Source of the DNA: Forficula auricularia
Lineage: Eukaryota > Arthropoda > Insecta > Dermaptera > Forficulidae
Reading direction: 5' to 3'
Assembly (NCBI GenBank): GCA_024734495.1
Contig: JALMQS010000909.1
Location: forward strand, 124,001 to 188,000
Length of the DNA stretch: 64,000 nucleotides
Part shown: piece by piece, positions 57,123 to 64,000 of the stretch
Position numbering within the stretch: position 1 is the stretch's first letter
How the letters are laid out: the number at the start of each line of letters is the position of its first letter
Translations under genes and position numbers: made by a program
Notes under the pieces: generated by a model
The model's database searches: none
What the model saw: only the letters and a program-made list of their open reading frames with translations
What the model was told of the DNA's origin: nothing

Positions 57123-57529
57123 TTTTTAATTTTTGTTTTTAAATGTACTTTAAAAAAAAATAGATAGTTTTTTTAAATCTTTGTTGCATTATTAAATTCT
57201 TCTTCAACGATAATGTGGGTTAGAACTATTAAGAATGAATGGCACTCAAAAATCTGACAAACAGGGCCGCCAACACATGTTTAGTTTGCTAGTTTAGTTC
57301 TTTTATTGTTTGGCAAGCTATGTTGGCTAACCTGAATTTTTTTTAGTTTTTCGTGAATTTTCCAATTTTCCGGGCAACTTTTCCAATTTTTTTTTACGTA
57401 ATTAACCTGAATTGGACTATTACGAACATTTAAAAAAAAATAGCCAAATCGGTCCAGGCATTTGAGAGATCTGCGCTTACAAAGAAACAGAAATTAATTT
57501 TTATTATATAGATTAAAAATAATAGAGGG

Positions 57530-57645
57530 GGCAGGCGTATGATATTTTGCCGTCCACAAGTTACAAGAAGAAGAGGAAGGCCAAAAAAAGATGGCATCAA
57601 TCTGTTGTCACCGGCTAATTAAGAAGAAGAAGAAGAAGAATTACA
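57530..57645 (+). mobile_element. tiny RTE-like 3' remnant with AAG tail
   Basis: A short frame reads RRRGRPKKRWHQSVVTG, matching the GRP(K/R)-x-RW block at the end of RTE-type polyproteins. AAG repeats (AAGAAGAAGAAGAAG) follow. It is very short and degenerate. Confidence 0.45.
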
Positions 57646-57974
57646 TTACTATTTCGGCTTTGAGTTTTACAAGTTTAAACTTATTTTCAGATACAATTTC
57701 ATTTTTGCTTTTCAAAAAAATAATAAAATATTTTCTAAATATTATAAGTAGAATTAAGTTAAGATATTATTGAATTTATTATTTATCTTTCGCGGTTCAT
57801 TTACTTCAATTTACTGTTTATATTTAAATTTATTATTAAGAGATCTAACTCTAGTAATGGGCATACCAGGCGCCCCCCCCCCCCTTAGAGTACGTTTTTT
57901 ATAATGTCATTCTTGGCAGATAGCCGTGGTGTACTGACTGACTAACACTAACCTTCATGAAAAAGTAAGTAAAT

Positions 57975-58205
57975 CAGTGTTTCTCAAAGTGTGTTCCGAG
58001 GAATGAAAACTCGCCAAGGGTTCGGGAAAAAATTCACTGCAGGTGAAAAAATTCTAGCGTTCAAAAAGAAGGTGCAATTTTTGATGAGTTGTGTGAATCC
58101 CATTTCCATAACAACGCTTTAGCTAGAATCACAAGATTGTCAGGTTCCACGCTTACCCTCTAAATGTAAAAGGTTACCATATTCGAAAAAGTTTGAGAAA
58201 CACTG
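57975..58205. mobile_element. 231-bp hAT-type MITE
   Basis: The ends are CAGTGTTTCTCAAAG and (inverted) CAGTGTTTCTCAAAC. The flanks AAGTAAAT (57,967-57,974) and CAGTAAAT (58,206-58,213) form an 8-bp duplication with one mismatch. It has no coding sequence. Confidence 0.83.
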
Positions 58206-58489
58206 CAGTAAATTAATATCGATCGACTCTCACGCTTACCATTACTGATAATGAAGGCATCATCATCATTATCATCACCGTCATCTAGACGCTAATAAAG
58301 ATATTTTTCTATTCATTTCATTAATCTTGGGTTTATGTTTGCTGAAACCCTTTAATTTACAACCTTCGCGATATTTTCTTGAAAAAACATACTACATAAA
58401 ACAGTATATTTTGGATCACGATGTTCTACCTTCTAATTCTTAGTATTTTAAATTAGATACTTTGAAATAAAAACAAAAATTTTATAAGA

Positions 58490-58585
58490 TTCAAAAAAAA
58501 ATTTCAAGCCTCGGCGCCCCCTTTGCCGGGGCGCCCAGGGCGATCATCCCGGTCTCCCCGCCCACGCGACGGCCCCGATTATTTC
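58490..58585. mobile_element. GC-rich hAT-like end fragment
   Basis: A GC-rich stretch with GGCGCCCCCTTTGCCGGGGC and GGGCGATCATCCCGGTC resembles GC-rich hAT-type termini. No partner end or duplication is found. Confidence 0.3.
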
Positions 58586-58599
58586 CAAAATTTGAAGAA

Positions 58600-59670
58600 A
58601 GGGTGCCAGTTTTTTAAATTTTTTCACTTTTTCTTTCAAATTGGTATGTTCAATTTAGGCCAGAATTTTTGTTGAGGCCACTGACAGGGTTCAGGAACAA
58701 TTTAGAAAACAGTGCATTAAGATACAATAACATGATCGAATTTTTAATATTACTCCTCTGAATTGAAAATTCTCTTTTACTCGTCTAACTTTCTCCTTTG
58801 GCAAACCGTAAGTGTGTAATAATTTCCGCGCCATGATTTTTAATAAAAATAAATTTCCCAAAGTTATTCTGTGCATTGAATATGATTTTCGAAAAGCCTT
58901 AAAAGAATAAAATAAAAAGTCTTTATAAATCGTTTCTTTTTATAACAATTTTATTCATAAACTTTTCCTAATTTATATATTATATGTATTATATATTGTA
59001 CAAAAGCGGATAAAAATTCCGATATCCTTGTCACTTTAACTAAGATTTAGAATAAGCTTTCTCACTAAACGAATAAGCGGCAAGCGAAGAAGTAAAAGAA
59101 ATTTAGGATCGAAGTAATAAATTCATAGGGTGCCAAGTGAGAGAGTGGGCTAGAGCTTGCTTGAAGGAAGAGATTGAAAGCCACAAAGACAGCAATAAAA
59201 CGATCTCTCTCTCTCTTCTTACCACTGGAGAGCAAATCTCCTCGAATAAATAAATGAAAATCTTTCGTTCCACCCCTTTCTTTTCCACCCCCACACCCCC
59301 AACCGTTTTCTCTTTCAACCTCAACTCAATAAACTATTTCAACGCAAAGAGAACATTTAATTGGTTTCTTCTGGACATTTATTATAAACATATATATTTA
59401 CATTATTTGCAATTTCGTCTTTTCTAAAGTTAAAAAACTTTTAAAAAGAATATATAACTATAAAAAGTTAAGTAACTTTTAAAAGAAAGAAAAGATAAAT
59501 TAATGTAAAATATTAAATATTAATAACTAACTTATTGTCAACTTCTAAAATTAAAGGATGGCTAAAAATATTATAGGGAGCGTGTGTTAAACATAGAGGC
59601 AGCACTACTGTCGAAGGTAGCGCTCTCTTGTGTTTATTTATTCAATAATTTGGGCGAATTGTGACAAATG
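58600..59670. other. no gene seen
   Basis: AT-rich, with a CTCTCT run near 59,205-59,217. No supported coding sequence or element boundary. Confidence 0.4.
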
Positions 59671-59680
59671 CATATATTTT

Positions 59681-59836
59681 CAGTGCCGGATTACAGTACG
59701 GGCCCACCGGGCGATCGAAAAAAACAAACAAAATGGTTTATAAGTACTGCATCAACAAGTAATACTCCAAAAGAATACGAATATCAAAACGTAAGATACA
59801 ATTCAAGAGTACGCCAAATTCCTAAATACCTAGCGG
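59681..59836 (+). mobile_element. hAT-type left-end fragment
   Basis: CAGTGCCGGATTACAGTACG followed by GGCCCACCGGGCGATCG is typical of hAT-type ends. It is truncated by a second, similar end at 59,837. No right end is identified. Confidence 0.5.
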
Positions 59837-60089
59837 CAGTGCTGGATTTCCGCCTAGACCCACAAGGCCCGGGCCTAGGGGCCCCGGTTGCGGAGTCTTT
59901 TTTTTCAACTTAAAAAGTTCACAAGGGATCTACAACAGGCATTACAAATATCATAAAAGTATGCAATCACAATCTCTGGCTAAACAAATATCGCATTAAA
60001 ATCTCATTAAAATTACTAAGAGTTTTTACGTTGGACTGCTTCTCCATTTCTATAAGCACATTTATCCAATCGTAGGAATGGAGTTCCGA

Positions 60090-60211
60090 ATGCTGTTGTG
60101 TACACCAGCGTCAAACGGTTTAGCAGAACGGTCGTTTTCAGCCCTAAAGAGAGAAAAGAATTACTTAAGATCTAACATAGGAGAGAACAGGCTCAATTCA
60201 CTCTCTGTAAT

Positions 60212-60212
<1 letters not shown>
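60090..60212 (+). pseudogene. hAT transposase C-terminal fragment
   Basis: The frame reads FRMLLCTPASNGLAERSFSA and then LKREKNYLRSNIGENRLNSL, ending SVM and a stop where the AAT microsatellite begins. AERSFS-x-LK-x-x-K-x-YLRS is the hAT dimerisation signature. The copy differs strongly from the hAT at 52.3 kb, so two hAT families are present. Confidence 0.8.
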
Positions 60213-60248
<36 letters not shown>

Positions 60249-60249
60249 G
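60213..60249 (+). repeat. (AAT)n microsatellite
   Basis: About 12 AAT repeats. A short (ATA)n run reappears after the inserted LINE at about 60,578-60,592. Confidence 0.92.
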
Positions 60250-60592
60250 ACCTGGCGATAGAGATGAAAAATATCTGGAAATTAAATAAAGTCACAACCA
60301 TTCCTCTAGTAATATCCGCAGAGGCAGTTGTTACTCCTAACTTTGTAAAGAATTTAGAGAAGATAGGCATGCCAAATTGGATTTTCAAAACGACCCAGAA
60401 GATCGCGATTCTTCAGACATGCCACATTGTGCGGAAATTCCTGAATTAAGACCATCGGGAACGTCATGCGGGCCAGGATGAATTTCCTTTCCGCATCGAC
60501 CGAGCCTAATCCCACTCCATCTAAGGGATAGGTGAAATTTTTCCAGCAGCAATGCTGAGAAAGTGCAATAAAATCAGCATAATAATAATAAT
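60250..60592 (+). mobile_element. non-LTR retrotransposon 3' end between AAT repeats
   Basis: A C-terminal polyprotein remnant, ~130 bp of 3' UTR and an ATAATAATAAT tail. (AAT)n also borders the 5' side, so the element either targeted the microsatellite or its tail repeat seeded it. Confidence 0.65.
60252..60449 (+). CDS. LINE polyprotein C-terminal remnant
   Basis: The open frame reads LAIEMKNIWKLNKVTTIPLV, ISAEAVVTPNFVKNLEKIGM and then QKIAILQTCHIVRKFLN to a stop at 60,449. The pattern (W-x-(v)-x-x-V-x-x-IP-(v)-V-x-S/A ... QK-A-(v)-L-x-T-x-x-(v)-VRKFL) is common at the C-terminus of an insect non-LTR retrotransposon group; I cannot fix the clade. No frame damage is seen over ~65 codons. 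Confidence 0.65.
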   Translation: MAIEMKNIWKLNKVTTIPLVISAEAVVTPNFVKNLEKIGMPNWIFKTTQKIAILQTCHIVRKFLN

Positions 60593-61014
60593 GTATTCAT
60601 AATTCTTACAATTTAACTTTACACAATGCTCTGAGGCAGTAAAAATGTACATAGGAATATTTATTTATTTTTGAATAGACTGTCAATACAAATACAGTAT
60701 ACAAAAAGTTTTTTAGAATTACAAAATTGTGATTCTCATTCTCCATTTACGACGGCCCTGAAAATAATTTTTTTTTTAATAAAAATACCATAGTTTTTGA
60801 GTTATAGGCATATTTTTGAAAATGGTGAAAATCGTTACCCTGCCCTAAATATAGAGATGCAGTGGCTACAAATTTAAAATTTTTATTAATCTAATTTTTG
60901 TTACGCAATCTTGAATAATCTTGGTATTGACCAGAATTCAAAATAAAACCATAAGTACCTACTATACTTTTTGAGAAAAAAAATATTTTTGCCGGACGTA
61001 TGTTTTAAATAAAC

Positions 61015-61290
61015 CTCAACGGATCGTTGCTAAACTTTATCCAAAGTCATTTGAAATATTAATATGTTTATTCCTTTATTATTAATCAGATATCACTTGC
61101 TATTTGCAGTCCATGTTGACTTAAAATCAAAAATAGTGATTGATTCTCATCTAATAGTTGAGGAATAACAATTCTACATTGAATTTTTTACGTTTCGGTT
61201 ATTATTAGTAACCATTGCTGAAGACATGGAGGAATCGGCTTAAAATCAAAAATAACAATCGATTCTTATCTAATACTAGAGGAATAACTT
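61015..61290 (+). repeat. dispersed repeat B, plus copy
   Basis: It begins CAACGGATCGTTGCTAAACT and matches 10,556-10,815. Beyond it (61,290-61,360) is a further half-unit, as in the copy at 7,500-7,700. Confidence 0.78.
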
Positions 61291-61379
61291 TATTGGATTC
61301 CATTTTTGATGTTTTGACTAATAATGGCAACCTCTACTGAAAACATGGAAGAATCGACCTAAGGAGGTTCTTTCGCGAC

Positions 61380-62060
61380 AATCCACACAAAAAGTTTTAG
61401 CCTCGTAACCACTCTATAAATACGAACGGAACTAAAATTTTAGGGTATTTTTTTTAACGTGACTGTACTACTCACACTATGAAATCTCTATATAGATACA
61501 CACATACTTGCCGGGCGTTTCCAAGCCATTGTGCTTATATCCCCTCCACTAAAAATAATCGCACACATATGTTTGTTTTTTGTTTTTTATCAAAACTTCG
61601 TGGTAAATAATTTCTATATTTTTTTTAAGTTACTCCAAATATATTATTCTAACAAAGATTAGTTTTTCATCAAGATGGTGAAAGTATTTCAATGAAAAAA
61701 ATAAAATAATGATCATATCCCCACCCTTTCCCTATCTACGCTATATAAAAAATGTCATTTTTAATTGCAATTATTTCATGTTTGGTGTCGTCTTCAAATT
61801 TTAACAGTGTGTGTATTATGCTTTTAATGACTAATATTCCAATTTTCAAAGTCTTCTTGAATTTTTTCATTTGTGAAAGAACTACCTTAATTATTGTTGT
61901 TTTTGGTATCTGGAAGATTCAGTGTCACAAATCCAAGGTTTCCGTTTATGAATTATTAATCTTTGGAGTGTTCTGAGGTGTTTCGGAAAATGTTTTTTAC
62001 TGGATGTTGTGTAAAATAATTTTTAGAAAAACTGATGTTGTTGTTTTTATTTGTGTATTT
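61380..62060. other. no gene seen
   Basis: AT-rich. The open frame at 61,752-61,976 is hydrophobic, low-complexity and without recognisable motifs. Confidence 0.4.
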
Positions 62061-62063
62061 TTT

Positions 62064-62121
62064 CTGGTGTACAATTTGGCCCAAAGAGTTTCGGGTTCGT
62101 GGCAACCCTCTTCAGCACCTG
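62064..62121 (-). ncRNA. type I hammerhead ribozyme (complete-looking)
   Basis: Reading 62,121 to 62,064: stem I strand CAGGTG; core CTGAAGA (62,115-62,109); stem II GGGTT with AACCC (62,108-62,104 and 62,097-62,093) and a 6-nt loop; GAA (62,092-62,090). Stem III is AC with GT (62,089-62,088 and 62,072-62,071), capped by an inner hairpin TTTG/CAAA. Then comes cleavage-site A (62,070, giving GUA) and stem I partner CACCAG, 5 of 6 pairs. All conserved core positions are in place. Such ribozymes occur in Penelope-like elements and retrozymes, but no coding part of either is seen next to it. Confidence 0.75.
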
Positions 62122-62599
62122 TCAATTCATAAGAATGATTTTTACAAAACCACATATATGTCTTTAAGTCAAGAGTCAGATTAATGCCTCTATCAGTCTA
62201 CACGCCCCTCCATTCAAAATTAGACTATTTAAAAATCAAAAAGGCATTAACTACCTTAAAATCAAAAAGACTAAATTCTTTTATGGTAAACAACTCAAGG
62301 TTGAGTTAAAATCACGCAGTCCTCGTCTCACAAGCCAATTATTATAATAGATAAGTTTGATTAATTATTCCAATTTATTTTTTGTGCTTAAATATTATAT
62401 TTCACCTCGTGCCAAAGTTATTTTCATTAAATTATTTTCTAGTGAAAATTTTTTATCGATAAAACAGTGAGGAACTAATAATGAATGAATATAGATTGAC
62501 ATCCCAAGAAGCCTTCGACGGTGTGTTTCCCTCATGAAAAAGTCGAAAAAGAAAAAAAAACGTATCCTGAAAAAATGGAAGTAGGGGTGGGTGTGGGGT

Positions 62600-63010
62600 G
62601 GTGCAGGGGGTAAAAACTAGCTCGAGTAAAATGGCGGGCTTATCGCCAGAAATGAAACGTGAAATGATGTTGATAGATGGCAAGTCTTGTTCGGCGCCGT
62701 GTTATTGAGTCACGGGACATGAAGCGTGGGCGACGAAAGGGGGGATCAAGTCTCCCGGAAGAAATCGGGGCAAGGGGGAGAGCCCACAGGAACATCCCTT
62801 TCCTTGCCTGTTCTACCACCAATGAGTAATCGACCGGACAATTTTTTCTATCCAAAAACTCCCCCTAGTTTTCGGGCTTCTTCTCAGCTCTTTCCTCTGA
62901 TCTTAGTTGGTCGGTTTTCTCCCTAGACGACCTAGATCAGTCTTGCTAGACTCTTTCCACGTAAAGGAAGATAATTTTTCAAGCCCGCTGCTTCTCTGAT
63001 GACAGTATAT
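62600..63010. other. GC-richer unclassified region
   Basis: About 400 bp with elevated GC and several short open frames on both strands, none with recognisable domains. It has no element ends. It may be unique host sequence such as UTR or a regulatory region. Confidence 0.3.
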
Positions 63011-63329
63011 GATAATTACTTAATGTTTCCTAGATGTTCACTCCACGACAAATTTTATGTCTGGGAAAGTTTTACTTAAAACTTTCCTAAAATATTATAT
63101 AATAAAAGACAGACTCTAGTCTGGTTTACAAACATGGTTTGGCTTAATGTATTTAAGGTATTTTATGTTGCAGATAAACAGAGTGGGTGAAAGTTCTGAA
63201 TGCTGATGCACAGTAGGTAAAGACAACAAAAGCCCAATTACTCTTCATTATTTATTTGTTATTTTTAGTAAAATGAAGGAAAAAGACGAATTTCCACAAA
63301 AAATGCATTTTGGAAGATTTGTCATTATT

Positions 63330-63745
63330 TTTACTTTACCATACAAGTATATGGTCAAGTATTGAATCGTGCATGAAAAAAGCGGATTTTTTGCTTCGTT
63401 TTTTCAAATTATCTTAAAAACGGCTGATACTATTTTGATTAAAAAAATTGGACGAAACCATGGCATTTTGGTCTACAAAAAAGGCCTAATAAGTAAACAT
63501 CGAGAAAATTATATTTTTCGAGATAATGAGTGCTTTGTCGAAATATCTGTTAGTTTGTGCTTGGCCAAATTTTTGTGGACGCACTAGCTCAAAAACTAGT
63601 GTGAATATCAAAACCAAATTATAAAAATAGTTTTGGTGCATTGAGATTAAGAGCTGATTAAATTTTGGTGCATATCGTACCAAAATTAAGGGGAGCTAGG
63701 GTGGTTTAAAAATTAAAATTATAATATCTTCAAACTAAAAAAAAA
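63330..63745 (+). repeat. dispersed repeat A, second plus copy
   Basis: Homologous to 56,340-56,760: AAACGGCTGATACTATTTTG, GAAACCATGGCATTTTGGTC and TTGAGATTAAGAGCTGATTA. It ends in an A-rich stretch like the other copy. Confidence 0.78.
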
Positions 63746-64000
63746 TAGATCTGTGTCGTAGGACACCGGATAGGAACGAAGTTCCTTATTATAAAAATAT
63801 TAATTTTAAGTTCTATTCTAGGTATAAAGAAAAATAATTATTCGGGTATACATTTTTTATTATGATTTTTTTATCGATAAAAAGCAAAGAAACTACTTTA
63901 TAAAATTATCTTAACACCTTTATTTTATTTACAATGATTTATAAAAATATATAATATATAATAATAATAATATACAAAAAGAAACAGGTATTTATATGAA
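63746..64000. other. AT-rich end of window, no gene seen
   Basis: Simple AT-rich sequence. Confidence 0.4.

Larger units (their letters stand above)
59837..60760 (+). mobile_element. decayed hAT element (probable)
   Basis: The left end reads CAGTGCTGGATTTCCGCC and continues GGCCCGGGCCTAGGGGCCCC. A candidate right end (inverted CAGGGCCGTCGTAAATGG) lies at 60,760. Inside are a hAT dimerisation-domain remnant and an inserted LINE. No clear 8-bp duplication is found, so the boundaries are tentative. Confidence 0.5.

Noticed and set aside
59668..59913. 81-codon frame spanning two hAT-type ends
   Set aside because: It crosses element termini and contains no domain.
60161..60388. Minus frame with a Tyr run
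   Set aside because: The Tyr run is the translated AAT microsatellite.
61190..61235. Hammerhead-like GGTTA/TAACC-GAAACG in repeat B
   Set aside because: The CUGANGA strand is absent in all four copies, so only a hairpin is supported.
62640..62926. Overlapping frames on both strands in the GC-richer region
   Set aside because: Neither strand shows a recognisable domain, and open frames are expected where GC is high.

Overview
The window looks like arthropod, most likely insect, nuclear DNA: AT-rich, without bacterial-style gene organisation, packed with decayed eukaryotic transposons (mariner, hAT, Penelope-like, RTE and jockey-type non-LTR elements, MITEs and foldback elements), and dominated by one very long satellite array. 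No intact host gene is visible. The species cannot be named from what is here.

Left flank (1-10,820). A mariner element (minus strand, cut by the window start) has inserted into the terminal repeat of a Penelope-like element (PLE1, about 360-1,834). PLE1 itself carries a 188-bp LINE 3' end flanked by a 15-bp target duplication. A second, short and frameshifted mariner lies at 2,646-3,384. Then come MITEs and foldbacks (5,061-5,760; 7,356-7,780; 9,004-9,208), a tRNA-like SINE head (about 9,277-9,348), a DUF4817-type fragment (9,880-10,090) and several dispersed repeats.

Satellite block (10,823-43,555). Diverged ~365-bp monomers come first, then a truncated jockey 3' end with poly(A), then a nearly homogeneous array (12,300-42,357) of 339-340-bp monomers. 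Twenty-one ~171-bp half-monomers are interspersed. Each half-monomer whose right neighbour can be read is followed by the same subtype of full monomer, and a five-unit block of about 1.36 kb recurs. A 299-base assembly gap and diverged monomers close the array. The 339-bp monomer looks like an old dimer of ~170-bp units.

Right flank (43,556-64,000). Just outside the array is a candidate last exon of a host gene (43,645-43,743, minus). After it come an inverted pair of hammerhead-ribozyme-like motifs, a second Penelope-like fragment, a family of foldbacks carrying ~115-bp tandem units with C-tracts, an RTE fragment, and a three-level nest (foldback, then hAT, then hAT-type MITE) with 8-bp target duplications. 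Further right are more hAT and LINE remnants, two GC-rich islands of unknown role, and a complete-looking type I hammerhead ribozyme at 62,064-62,121 (minus).

The parts do not form a pathway. Together they describe repeat-rich, probably heterochromatic DNA around a satellite block. The most informative items are the ribozyme motifs, the satellite's internal organisation and the single exon-like segment next to the array.
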